This document shows, piece by piece, positions 7,649 through 15,746 of a DNA stretch of 64,000 nt. Positions within the stretch are counted from its first letter, which is position 1. Each line of letters starts with the position of its first letter. The notes beneath the pieces are model-generated. The model saw nothing but the letters and a program-made list of their open reading frames with translations. It was not told where the DNA came from and ran no database searches. The stretch spans positions 50,088-114,087 of the forward strand of contig NZ_JBEOMB010000013.1 in assembly GCF_046000175.1 (NCBI RefSeq). The letters are read 5' to 3'. The stretch is from Rhodoplanes sp046000175 (GTDB taxonomy: Bacteria > Pseudomonadota > Alphaproteobacteria > Rhizobiales > Xanthobacteraceae). A program made the position numbers and the translations under genes.

Positions 7649-8155
7649 ATGCTCGATCTGGCCCACGACCCGATCCTCCGGAAGTCGTTCGAGCCCGCCT
7701 GTGCGGGCGCCGTCGCCGCGCCGACCGTCGGCGCACCGACCGTCGCCGCTTCGACCGTGCTGGTGATCGACGACGATCCGGTGCACCGGATGGTGCTGTG
7801 CAAGACGGCCGATCGGGCCGGCTACGTACCGACCCAGGCCGCGACCTTCGGCGCGGCGGTGTCGAGCCTGCGCCGCACGGTGTTCACGGCCATCACGCTC
7901 GATCTCTCGCTCGGCGCCCGCAACGGCCTCGACGTCATGCATGCGCTGGTCGAGATGGACTGCCGCTCCCCGATCGTCATCGTCAGCGGCTCGAACGCGG
8001 CGATGCGCAGCGAGACCGTGTCGATGGCGATCCTGATGAAGCTCGACGTGCGCGAGGCGCTGCCGAAGCCGGTCGACCTCACCCTGCTGCGCCAGGTGCT
8101 GACCCGCATCCGCCGAGAGGCCGAAGCCGCCGCGCCGCAGCCGCTGCCGGCCTGA
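7649..8155 (+). CDS. Single-domain response regulator (receiver only)
   Basis: A 168-residue protein in which residues about 36-155 form a CheY-like receiver domain: acidic pocket VIDDDP, phospho-acceptor aspartate in TLDLSLG, the conserved Ser/Thr in IVIVSGS and the lysine in LPKPVD. No output domain follows; the C-terminus is a short Glu/Ala/Pro tail. The N-terminal 35 residues contain a 3-fold AAPTV repeat encoded by a 15-bp tandem duplication. GGGAGG precedes the ATG. No histidine kinase is nearby, so the phosphodonor is an orphan or distant kinase. Stand-alone receivers like this commonly act as phosphate sinks or protein-interaction switches; the target here is unknown. Confidence 0.85.
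   Translation: MLDLAHDPILRKSFEPACAGAVAAPTVGAPTVAASTVLVIDDDPVHRMVLCKTADRAGYVPTQAATFGAAVSSLRRTVFTAITLDLSLGARNGLDVMHALVEMDCRSPIVIVSGSNAAMRSETVSMAILMKLDVREALPKPVDLTLLRQVLTRIRREAEAAAPQPLPA
7715..7759 (+). repeat. Three 15-bp tandem repeats in the receiver-protein N-terminus
   Basis: Three consecutive 15-bp units (GCCGCGCCGACCGTC, GGCGCACCGACCGTC, GCCGCTTCGACCGTG) encode A-A-P-T-V, G-A-P-T-V and A-A-S-T-V. The frame is preserved because the unit is a multiple of three. Confidence 0.85.
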
Positions 8156-8200
8156 GCCGGAGCAGGCGCTCGTTCTCGTCTACGTGCATTGCCCCGATTT

Positions 8201-8280
8201 CCGCTCGTCCCCGCGAAGGCGGGGACCCAGGGGCGTCACGACGTGGAGCCCTGGATGCCCGCCTTCGCGGGCATGAGCGG
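8201..8280. repeat. REP-like palindromic element
   Basis: Two arms of about 32 bp (8201-8232 and 8249-8280) are near-perfect inverted repeats of each other. Each contains its own hairpin: GTCCCCGC-GAAG-GCGGGGAC at 8207-8226 and ATGCCCGC-CTTC-GCGGGCAT in the right arm. The CCCGCGAAGGCGGG core is a dispersed intergenic palindrome familiar from alphaproteobacterial genomes. It lies between two convergent genes and could form a terminator-like or mRNA-end structure. Confidence 0.75.
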
Positions 8281-8321
8281 AGTGCGGGGCGACTTCACCA
8301 GGCACTCCGCTTTGCCGGCCG

Positions 8322-8723
8322 TCAGTCGAACTTGGCCTGCGCCGTGGCGCCGCTCGGCCCGGTGATCTGCACGACCGCCTTGACGGTCGCCGGCAGCGCT
8401 GCGGGTGCCTTGCCGTCGAGGCGGTTGCCGCCGGCGGGCGCGAGCGGCACGCGCTGGCTCTTGCCGTCGACCACCAGTAGGGCGACGCCCTGATAGCCGG
8501 CCGCATCGCGCGGCTTGTCGTCGTGGCCGAGCAGATAGGCCGACAGGCTCGTGCCGTCGATCACCAGCTCGACGTGAAAGTTGCCGGCGATGACGATCCG
8601 GCCGCCGTGGCTCGGCTTCGGATTGTGGGCGAGGACCGGCGCGGGGGCGAGCAGGGTGGTGCCGGCCATCAGGGCGGCGGTCATGAGGGCGGCGTTCGTG
8701 AGCAGGGTGCGTCGGTTGACCAT
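8322..8723 (-). CDS. Exported accessory protein of the RND efflux operon
   Basis: A 133-residue protein with a Tat-like signal (MVNRRTLL, hydrophobic stretch to LAPAPVLA, cleavage near residue 32). The mature part begins HNPKPSHGG and is a small beta domain (IVIAGNFHVELVIDGTSLSAYLLGHDD...). That domain looks related to the N-terminal beta domain of the CzcB-type adaptor encoded upstream (FQLVAVLNGDELALWLDDF). AGAAGGAGAA is a strong ribosome-binding site. It is the last gene of the leftward efflux operon, 32 bp after the pump gene. A periplasmic metal-binding or adaptor-assisting role is inferred from the histidines and context. I do not recognise a named family with certainty. Confidence 0.75.
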   Translation of the reverse strand: MVNRRTLLTNAALMTAALMAGTTLLAPAPVLAHNPKPSHGGRIVIAGNFHVELVIDGTSLSAYLLGHDDKPRDAAGYQGVALLVVDGKSQRVPLAPAGGNRLDGKAPAALPATVKAVVQITGPSGATAQAKFD

Positions 8724-8755
8724 CGAGATTCTCCTTCTGTGGTGTGAGTGAGTGA

Positions 8756-11700
8756 TCAGTAGGTCGCCGGCGCGGGCGTGGCCGCGGCGGAATCGGTGGC
8801 GCGTTCGGCCGCGATGGCGCGCAGCCGGGCGATCGGCTTCTCGCCGAGGCGCAGCACCAGGATCGGCGTCACGAAGGCGTCGAGCAGCGTCGCGCTGATC
8901 AGCCCGCCGAAGATCGTGACGGCGACCGGGTGCAGGATCTCCTTGCCGGCGCCCGAGGCATCGATCAGCAACGGCACCAGCGCGACGCCGGCGGAGAGCG
9001 CCGTCATCAACACCGGCGTCATCCGCTCCAGGCACCCGCGGGTGACGAGATCGCGGCCGAACGGCATGCCCTCGCTCACCGCGAGATTCGCGATGTGGCT
9101 GATCTTGAGGATGCCGTTGCGGGCCGCGATGCCGGTGAGCGTGATGAAGCCGACCATGCTGGCGACCGACAGGGGCTCGCCGGCGATCCACAGCGCCGCG
9201 ACCGAGCCGATCAGCGCGAGCGGCACGCTGCCCATGATGATCAGCGCCAGCACGGCCGAGCGGTAGCGGCCGTACAGGATCGCGAAGATCATCGACAGCG
9301 AGACGAGCGACAGGAGCCCGATGGTGCGGGTCGCCTCCTCCTGGGCCTGGAACGTTCCTTCCAGGCGCGCCGTGACGCCCTGCGGCAGCGAGGTCTCCGC
9401 GATGATCTTCCGGATCGACGCGACGATGCCGGCCATGTCGCTGGAGCCGTCGCCATTGGCGAGCACGACGATGCGGCGGCGGGCGTTCTCGCGGAGGATC
9501 TGGTTCGGCCCGTCGGTCTCGCGGATGTCGGCGATCAGGCGGGCCGGGATCCAGCCGCGCGGCGTCTCGATCAGGAGATCGCCGAGCCCGCCGGTGGTGC
9601 GCAGCCGCTCGGGCAGGCGCATCACCACGTCGAAGCGGCGATTGCCGTCGATCACCCGCGAGACGACGCGGCCGTTCGAGAGGCGGCCGAGCTGATCGAC
9701 CACGGCGGCCGGCTGCACGCCGTAGAGCGCGGCGCGGCCGTAGTCGACGCGGATCTCGAGCTGCGGGATGCGCACCTGCTTCTCGACCTGCAGGTCGACG
9801 ACGCCAGGGATGCCGGCGAGCTTCTCGCGGAAGCTCTCGGCGACCGTCCGCATGGTGTCGAGATCCTCGCCGAACACCTTCAGGGCGAGCTCGGAGCGGA
9901 TGCCGGACAGCATGTGGTCGAGCCGGTGCGAGATCGGTTGGCCGATGTTGAGCGACAGCGGCAGCACGGCGAGCCGCGCCCGGATGTCGGCGACGATCTC
10001 CTGCTTGGGGCGGCCGCGGTCGAGCGCGACCTCGAGCTCGGTGACGTGGATGCCCTCGGCGTGCTCGTCGAGCTCGGCCCGGCCGGTGCGCCGGCCGACC
10101 GTGCGGATGCCCGGAACGTCCATCAGGAGGCGCTCGGCGATGGTGCCGACGCGGTTCGACTCGGGCAGCGACACGCCCGGATTGAAGGTGAGCAGGATCG
10201 TGAACGTGCCTTCGTTGAAGGGCGGCAGGAAGACGCGCGGCAGCGACAGCGCGGCGGCGCCGGCGGCGATCACCAGCGCCACGGTGGCGCCGATGATCGG
10301 CCCGCCGTTGCCGTAGGCGCGGCGCAGCGTCGCCGCATAGCCGCGCTTGAGCACGCGGACCAGCCAGCCCTCGCGATGGGCGTGCCGGCCGAGCGCCGGC
10401 AGCATGTAGAAGGCCATCACGGGCGTCAGCGTGATCGACACCAGGAGGCTCGCCAGGATCGAGACGATGTAAGCCTGGCCGAGCGGCGCGAACAGCTTGC
10501 CCTCGATGCCGCCGAGCGCGAACAGCGGCACGAACACCATCACGATGATGGCGGTGGCGTAGACGATGCCGGAGCGCACCTCCTGCGAGGCGCCGACCAC
10601 CAAGTCGAACACCGTGCGGGGCGAGCCCAGCGCGACGTTCTCGCGCAGGCGGCGGAAGATGTTCTCCACGTCGACGACCGCGTCGTCGACCAGCTCGCCG
10701 ATCGCGATGGCGATGCCGCCGAGCGTCATGGTGTTGATCGAGAGCCCGGCGAGGTGGAACACCACGGCCGTGATCAGGATCGACATCGGGATCGCGGTCA
10801 GCGAGATCACGGTGGTGCGCCAGTTCAACAGGAAGGCGAACAGCACCACGGCGACGACGATGCCGGCTTCGATCAGCACCGTCTCGACGTTGCGGATCGA
10901 GGTCTCGATGAAGTCGGCCTGGCGGAACATCGGATTGTCGAGCGAGATGCCGTGCGGCAGCGACGGCTCCAGCTCCTTGACGGCCTCCTCGATGCGGCGC
11001 GTCAGCGCCACCGTGTCGACGTCCGGCTGCTTCTCGATGGCGACGACCACGGCGGGCTTGCCCATGTAGCCGGAATCGCCGCGCTTGGCGCGCGCCGCGT
11101 AGTCGACGGTCGCGACCTGGTGCAGGAACACGGGCCGCTCGTCGACGGTCGCGACGACCACGTTGCGCAGATCCTCGAGACTGGTCGTGCGGCCGATGTT
11201 GCGGATCAGCACCTCGCGCGCATCGAGATCGGCGAAGCCGCCGCCCGCATTGGCGCCGAAGGCGGTGAGCGCCTTCTCGATCTGCTCGTAGCTCACGCCC
11301 AGCGCGCGCAGCGCCGGCGGCTGCGGCGAGACGCGATACTGGCGTACCTCGCCGCCCATCGGGATCACCTGGGCGACACCCGGAATCGCCAGCAGCCGCG
11401 GCCGCACCACGAAGTCGGCGGTCTCGCGCAGCTCCATCGGGGTCGCGGTCTGGCTCGTCATGGCGATCATCACGATCTGGCCCATCAGCGAGGAGACCGG
11501 CCCCATCATCGGGGTCACCTCGGGCGGGAGCTGATCGCGCACCAGCGCGAGCCGCTCGGCGACGAGCTGGCGGTTGCGGTAGATGTCGCCGCCCCACTCG
11601 AACTCGACATAGACGATGGACAGGCCGACGCCCGACACCGAGCGGATGCGGGTGACGCCGGGTGCCCCGTTCATCCGCGTCTCGATCGGATAGGTGACGA

Positions 11701-11890
11701 GCAGCTCGACCTCGGGCGGCGCGAGCCCCTCCGCCTCGGTCATGATCGTGATGGTCTGGCGATTGAGGTCGGGGAAGACGTCGACGGGCAGGCGCGACAC
11801 GCTGAACATCCCGACGAGGATCAGCACGGCGGCGAGCGCCAGCACCAGGATGCGGTTGCGCAGCGACTGGGTGACCAGGGTGGTGAACAT
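8756..11890 (-). CDS. Heavy-metal efflux RND pump, inner-membrane subunit (CzcA/CusA family)
   Basis: A 1044-residue HME-RND transporter that drives metal cations out with proton entry. The N-terminal helix (RNRILVLALAAVLILVGMFSV), periplasmic porter repeats starting RLPVDVFPDLNRQ, and the helix-4 signature GIAIAIGELVDDAVVDVENIFRR with its acidic proton-relay residues are present, and a second six-helix block follows near residues 870-1020. Length and NNP-type repeats match full-size HME pumps. The segment SGIRSELALKVFGEDLDTM resembles the CzcA branch more than CusA, so Zn/Co/Cd/Ni-type export is favoured over Cu/Ag, but metal choice cannot be settled by eye. ATG 11890 follows GAGG, 9 bp from the adaptor stop. 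No outer-membrane factor gene is in the operon. Confidence 0.92.
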   Translation of the reverse strand: MFTTLVTQSLRNRILVLALAAVLILVGMFSVSRLPVDVFPDLNRQTITIMTEAEGLAPPEVELLVTYPIETRMNGAPGVTRIRSVSGVGLSIVYVEFEWGGDIYRNRQLVAERLALVRDQLPPEVTPMMGPVSSLMGQIVMIAMTSQTATPMELRETADFVVRPRLLAIPGVAQVIPMGGEVRQYRVSPQPPALRALGVSYEQIEKALTAFGANAGGGFADLDAREVLIRNIGRTTSLEDLRNVVVATVDERPVFLHQVATVDYAARAKRGDSGYMGKPAVVVAIEKQPDVDTVALTRRIEEAVKELEPSLPHGISLDNPMFRQADFIETSIRNVETVLIEAGIVVAVVLFAFLLNWRTTVISLTAIPMSILITAVVFHLAGLSINTMTLGGIAIAIGELVDDAVVDVENIFRRLRENVALGSPRTVFDLVVGASQEVRSGIVYATAIIVMVFVPLFALGGIEGKLFAPLGQAYIVSILASLLVSITLTPVMAFYMLPALGRHAHREGWLVRVLKRGYAATLRRAYGNGGPIIGATVALVIAAGAAALSLPRVFLPPFNEGTFTILLTFNPGVSLPESNRVGTIAERLLMDVPGIRTVGRRTGRAELDEHAEGIHVTELEVALDRGRPKQEIVADIRARLAVLPLSLNIGQPISHRLDHMLSGIRSELALKVFGEDLDTMRTVAESFREKLAGIPGVVDLQVEKQVRIPQLEIRVDYGRAALYGVQPAAVVDQLGRLSNGRVVSRVIDGNRRFDVVMRLPERLRTTGGLGDLLIETPRGWIPARLIADIRETDGPNQILRENARRRIVVLANGDGSSDMAGIVASIRKIIAETSLPQGVTARLEGTFQAQEEATRTIGLLSLVSLSMIFAILYGRYRSAVLALIIMGSVPLALIGSVAALWIAGEPLSVASMVGFITLTGIAARNGILKISHIANLAVSEGMPFGRDLVTRGCLERMTPVLMTALSAGVALVPLLIDASGAGKEILHPVAVTIFGGLISATLLDAFVTPILVLRLGEKPIARLRAIAAERATDSAAATPAPATY

Positions 11891-11899
11891 GGCGCGGCC

Positions 11900-13636
11900 T
11901 CAGCGCACGTTGTCGAGGAGCGGCGCGCCCTGCACGACGATCCGCCGGCCCGGCTCGACGCCGGCCAGGATCAGCACGCGGTCGCCGTCGAGCGGCGCGG
12001 TGCGCACCGGGCGCGGCACGAATCGCTCGGCCGAGACGTGGTCGAACACCTGCGCCTGACCGTCGGACCCGCGCACGACGGCGGAGCGCGGCACGGCGAG
12101 GCCGGACGTCGTCTCCCCGGTCGCCGCCACCACGGTGACGAACTGGCCGCTGCGGATGCCCTTGGTGTCGCCCGTGACGGCGAAGTGCACCGGGATGGCC
12201 TGGCCGCGATCGGCGAAGCCGGCGCCCCGGAAGGCGAGCGGCAGCGTCGTCCCGCCGGCCGTGACGGCGCTCGCCTGGGCGAGGCCGTCGAGCGGATCGA
12301 AGCTCATCGCCTCGACCCACAGGCGCGTCGGGTCGACGATCTGGAACACGATCGCGTTGGTCTGGGCGATCTGGCCGGCGACCGGCACGCCGTCGGCGAC
12401 GATGCCCGACACCGGGGCGACCAGCGCCTCCGGCTCGCGGCGCACGCGGTCGAGCGCGGCGCGGCGGTCGGCGAGGCCCTTCAGCTCGAGCCTGGCTTCC
12501 TCGAGCTGGGTGCGGGTGACGGCGCCGGAGGCGGCGAGCGGCTCCCAGCGCGCGATGCGGCGCTCGACGATGGCGATCTGCTGGTCGAGCTCGCCCTGGC
12601 GCTGGCGCATGTCGGAGGCGTCGATCGCCTGCACGGGCGGCGTGACATAGGCGAGCACGTCGCCGGCCTTCACGGTCGCACCGAGCCGCGGGAAGCCGCC
12701 GGGCGGCGGCGCCAGCCGGCCGCCCACCGCGGTCTGCACGTAGCCGGCGGCGTCCGGGTCCGGGATGATGCGGCCCGGCAGCTCGACGGCGCGACGCGTG
12801 TCGCTGGTTACCGAGAGCGTGTTCTCCAGCGCGAAGATGCGCTGCACCGCCTTGGGCACGAAGAGGGTGCCGTCGGTCTGGCGCTGCGCCCGCTCGGCGA
12901 CCGCGGTCGCGGACGGGCGGGGCGCTACCTGCTGGACGTCGGCGGCCTGCTCCTCGTGCGCGACGCTCTCCTGCTGGAGGAGCCCGAGGCCGACCGCGGC
13001 GAGAAGCCCGACGCCGGCGAGCGGCACGGCGGCGGCGCGGCGCCGTCCGAACAGGCCGGCGAGGAGCAGGCCCGCCGCGATGCCGCCGGCCAGCGTCGAC
13101 AGCACGGCCGGCCGGCCGAGCGCGGCGAGGCGGGCCGTCCAGGCCGGCCAGCTGCCGGCGGCGGGCGGGGCCGTGGTCGCCGCCGCGCCTCCGGTCTCGA
13201 TGGTGAGCGCGAGAATCTCGATCGCGTCGCCGGCCGTCACCGTGACGGCGAGATCGACATGTCCTCCGGCGGCGGCGCCGGCGGCCGTGAGCCAGGGCGC
13301 CTTCAGGCGGAAGCTGCCGTCCGCCGATCGCGCGTCCGCCGCTACCGGCCCCTGCGGGGTCTCGATCTCCAGCGTGGCGTCCGTGATGGGCCGGTTGGTG
13401 GCGAAGTCGTCGAGCCACAGGGCCAGCTCGTCGCCGTTGAGGACGGCGACGAGCTGGAAGGGTCCGCTCGTCGCCTCGCCGCGCGGCAGCACATGGGCCG
13501 GCGCGGTCGGCTGGTCGCCGTGATCGTGACCTTCGTGGGCGACGGCGGTCGCCATGCTGGCGAGCAGCGCGACGAGCAGCGCGGCAGCCGCCACGGTCGC
13601 GTGTGACGCGGCCGCGCGAAACATGCGGGAGAGCAT
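11900..13636 (-). CDS. Efflux RND periplasmic adaptor (CzcB-like) with extra N-terminal membrane domain
   Basis: A 578-residue membrane-fusion protein. After an N-terminal hydrophobic segment comes a His-rich AHEGHDHGD motif, a beta domain (about residues 50-150, FQLVAVLNGDELALWLDDFATN), then two hydrophobic segments around 170-220 (LSTLAGGIAAGLLLAGLFG and the AGVGLLAAVGLGLL stretch). The canonical adaptor follows from about 255: LFVPKAVQRIFALENTLSV, lipoyl half-motifs, an alpha hairpin (QGELDQQIAIVERR...) and beta barrel. Typical CzcB/CusB proteins are 400-520 residues, so the front portion is an added module. ATG 13636 is chosen because AAGGAC precedes it; a GTG at 13675 also lies in frame. 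The operon order is small His/Cys protein, adaptor, pump, accessory. Confidence 0.9.
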   Translation of the reverse strand: MLSRMFRAAASHATVAAAALLVALLASMATAVAHEGHDHGDQPTAPAHVLPRGEATSGPFQLVAVLNGDELALWLDDFATNRPITDATLEIETPQGPVAADARSADGSFRLKAPWLTAAGAAAGGHVDLAVTVTAGDAIEILALTIETGGAAATTAPPAAGSWPAWTARLAALGRPAVLSTLAGGIAAGLLLAGLFGRRRAAAVPLAGVGLLAAVGLGLLQQESVAHEEQAADVQQVAPRPSATAVAERAQRQTDGTLFVPKAVQRIFALENTLSVTSDTRRAVELPGRIIPDPDAAGYVQTAVGGRLAPPPGGFPRLGATVKAGDVLAYVTPPVQAIDASDMRQRQGELDQQIAIVERRIARWEPLAASGAVTRTQLEEARLELKGLADRRAALDRVRREPEALVAPVSGIVADGVPVAGQIAQTNAIVFQIVDPTRLWVEAMSFDPLDGLAQASAVTAGGTTLPLAFRGAGFADRGQAIPVHFAVTGDTKGIRSGQFVTVVAATGETTSGLAVPRSAVVRGSDGQAQVFDHVSAERFVPRPVRTAPLDGDRVLILAGVEPGRRIVVQGAPLLDNVR

Positions 13637-13720
13637 CGAAAAACGTCCTTCGTCCTGGAACCGGGCAGTGATCACGTCCCGGCGGGACGGGCCGGGGGCG
13701 TGGTCGTTGCGGAAGCGGGC

Positions 13721-14275
13721 TCAGACGAAGGATCGAGGGGGACGGATCAGGCCGGACGACACCGCGTCGTCGAGCGTCGGGCCGGAGAGGATGCCGAGCG
13801 TCGCGGCGGCACGCGACGGCCAGACGAGGCCGGCACCGGTGGGCACCACCGAGCAGCAGACACTGCAGGGACCACCGCCGCAGCAGCCGGGTGCCGCGCA
13901 GCCGCCTCCGGATGCCGTGCCGTCGTGCTGCACGGACCCGTCGACCGCGGCGGCGCCGGACGAGTTGGATTCATGCACGCTCGCCTGCGGCGCGAGGGTG
14001 GCCGAATGCGGCGCTTGGGTAATCGTCGTGGCCGAGACTGTCAGGTCGACTTCGGCCGGAGCCGACACCGGCGGCGGTGCCGGGACGTGACCCGCATGGG
14101 CATCACCTGATTGGACTAGGCTCGGCAGGAGATGACCGGCGTGAGCATGGCCCGGACGATCGTGACCATGTCCCGGATGGGCCTGGGCGTGGCCGGATCC
14201 GGCCGCAACGAAGCCGACCGCGACTGCGACGAGCAGCGCGGCCAGCCCGAGCAGGCGCAGGATCGACGGTTGCAT
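13721..14275 (-). CDS. Small His- and Cys-rich exported protein, first gene of the efflux operon
   Basis: A 184-residue protein with an N-terminal hydrophobic signal/anchor (ILRLLGLAALLVAVAVGFVAAG), a histidine-rich stretch immediately after it (HPGHGHDRPGHAHAGH, then DAHAGHVP), a Pro/Ala/Ser-rich linker and a cysteine cluster near residues 130-145 (CAAPGCCGGGPCSVCC). GAGAGGA precedes the ATG at 14275. It lies 84 bp upstream of the adaptor gene in the same orientation. Both His and Cys clusters are suited to binding soft or transition metals in the periplasm. I do not recognise the family; a metal buffer, sensor or delivery protein for the RND pump is an inference from composition and operon position. 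Confidence 0.7.
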   Translation of the reverse strand: MQPSILRLLGLAALLVAVAVGFVAAGSGHAQAHPGHGHDRPGHAHAGHLLPSLVQSGDAHAGHVPAPPPVSAPAEVDLTVSATTITQAPHSATLAPQASVHESNSSGAAAVDGSVQHDGTASGGGCAAPGCCGGGPCSVCCSVVPTGAGLVWPSRAAATLGILSGPTLDDAVSSGLIRPPRSFV

Positions 14276-14546
14276 CGGTCGGGAGATCCTCTCGCCAATC
14301 AGAATACACGTGTTCGGCCGCGACGGCAATCGACGCAACGAGAGGTAAGATGGTCGGGACATCTGCGATGCGCGCCCGACCGTCCGGTCTTTACACGACT
14401 TTACATTCAAGACATCGCATGGACACTCGGACCTGTGATCATTCCCGCCCGTGATCGTTCGCGTGATCGGTCCCGCCGTGCATCCGTCCTGCGTGCTTGT
14501 CCACGGTGTCGTCCATTCGCTCCCCTTGTCCTGATCAGAGCAGCCC
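14276..14546. promoter_or_regulatory. Divergent control region with repeated GTGATC motifs
   Basis: This 271-bp region separates the efflux operon from the DevBCA-type exporter. GTGATC occurs at 14435-14440, 14451-14456 and 14463-14468; the first and third copies continue into closely similar TCCCGCC segments, giving a 28-bp-spaced imperfect direct repeat. The less GC-rich TTTACACGACTTTACATTC near 14390-14408 may hold a promoter. No MerR-type 19-bp-spacer promoter was evident by eye. Function is inferred from position. Confidence 0.35.
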
Positions 14547-15746
14547 ATGCGCCGCCTCGCTCTCGTGCTCGCCGTGCTCGGTGTCGTCGCCGTCGTCGCG
14601 GCCGGCGTGGTCTTCGTCGTGCGATCGTCGCCCATCTCGGTCACGGTCGTGGAGCCGGGGGTCGAGGTGCCCATAAAAGTGTTCGGGCTCGGCACCGTGG
14701 AGGCGCGGGTGACGAGCCGGACCGGGTTCAAGGTGGCCGGCACGCTCACGGCGCTGCACGCCGACCACGGCGACGCCGTCAAGACCGGGCAGGTGCTGGC
14801 CGCGATCGACGCGACCGAGCAGGCGGCGCGCCTCGCCAAGGCGGAAGCCCAGGTCGCCAGCGCCGAAGCGGCCCTTAAGGTCGCCGAGGCGGCCGCCCGC
14901 AAGTCGGAGGCGACGCATCGCCAGCGCGTGCAGACCAACCGCCGCCGCCAGTCGCTGCTCGAGCGCCAGTCGGTGTCGCAGGAGGCCGCCGAGGAGGCAC
15001 AGGCCAACGAGGCGATCGCCGGCGCCGATCTCCTGGTCGCCCAGAGCGAGATCGCGTCCGCCAAGGCGAGGCTCGACGACGCCCGCGCCCAGCTCGCCAG
15101 CGACCGCGCCGTGCTCGATCAGCACGTCCTCAAGGCGCCGTTCGACGCGATCGTGGTGTCGCGTGCGAAGGAGCTCGGCGCCGTGGTGGGGGCCGGCGAG
15201 GCGCTGTTCACGCTGGTCGCGCCGCAGACCGTGTGGATCCTCGCCTATGTGGACGAGGCGCGCGCCGGCGGCATCGCGCTCGGCCAGCCCGCCGAGGTGC
15301 GGCTGCGCTCGCTGCCCCAAAGGACGTTCCACGGCACGGTCGTGCGCATCGGCATCGAGAGCGACCGGGTCAACGAGGAGCGCCGCGTCTACGTCGCCTG
15401 CACGGACTGTCCGACCGACTTCCACATCGGCGAGCAGGCCGAGGTGTTCGTCACCAAGGCGGTGCTGCCGCACGCCCTGATGATCCCCGAAAAGGCGATC
15501 GAGCGCTTCGACGGCGCCACCGGTGTCGTCTGGATCGTTCGCGATGGACGGCTCGCTCGCGCGCAGGTGCAGCTCGGGGACCGCAATCACGATGGCCGCG
15601 TCGCGCTGAGGGGCGGGCTGCCGGACGGCGCCCGCATCGCCGCCGTGGTCGGCTCGGGATTTCGCGAGGGACGCTCCGCCTCGATCGCGGCAGGGGCCCA
15701 AGAATCGCGGGCCCAAGAATCGCGGGCCCAAGGATCGCGGCCATGA
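14547..15746 (+). CDS. HlyD/DevB-type periplasmic adaptor of an ABC exporter
   Basis: A 399-residue membrane-fusion protein. It has an N-terminal anchor (LALVLAVLGVVAVVAAGVVFVV), a beta-barrel strand leading into the lipoyl half-motif TGFKVAGTLTALHADHGDAVKTGQVLAAID, a long coiled-coil hairpin (about residues 90-190), the second lipoyl half (LKAPFDAIVVSRAKELGAVVGAGEALFTL) and a beta barrel. It works with the permease and ATPase that follow in the order adaptor-permease-ATPase, as in DevBCA systems. The C-terminus ends in a repetitive AQESRAQESRAQGSR tail encoded by three 15-bp tandem repeats. Its stop overlaps the permease start (ATGA). The ribosome-binding site is weak. Substrate is unknown. 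Confidence 0.88.
   Translation: MRRLALVLAVLGVVAVVAAGVVFVVRSSPISVTVVEPGVEVPIKVFGLGTVEARVTSRTGFKVAGTLTALHADHGDAVKTGQVLAAIDATEQAARLAKAEAQVASAEAALKVAEAAARKSEATHRQRVQTNRRRQSLLERQSVSQEAAEEAQANEAIAGADLLVAQSEIASAKARLDDARAQLASDRAVLDQHVLKAPFDAIVVSRAKELGAVVGAGEALFTLVAPQTVWILAYVDEARAGGIALGQPAEVRLRSLPQRTFHGTVVRIGIESDRVNEERRVYVACTDCPTDFHIGEQAEVFVTKAVLPHALMIPEKAIERFDGATGVVWIVRDGRLARAQVQLGDRNHDGRVALRGGLPDGARIAAVVGSGFREGRSASIAAGAQESRAQESRAQGSRP
15694..15738 (+). repeat. Three 15-bp tandem repeats at the adaptor C-terminus
   Basis: Units GGGCCCAAGAATCGC, GGGCCCAAGAATCGC and GGGCCCAAGGATCGC lie at 15694-15708, 15709-15723 and 15724-15738, ending just before the coupled permease start. They add a charged low-complexity tail to the adaptor. 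Confidence 0.9.

Noticed and set aside
8930..13606. A 1558-codon open frame on the plus strand
   Set aside because: It is antisense to the RND pump and adaptor genes, rich in Asp/His/Arg/Gly low-complexity sequence, and has no recognisable domain. It is a by-product of strong GC bias at third positions.
14276..14546. MerR/CueR-type promoter for metal induction
   Set aside because: No -35/-10 pair with a 19-20-bp spacer containing a dyad could be found by eye, and no merR gene is adjacent.
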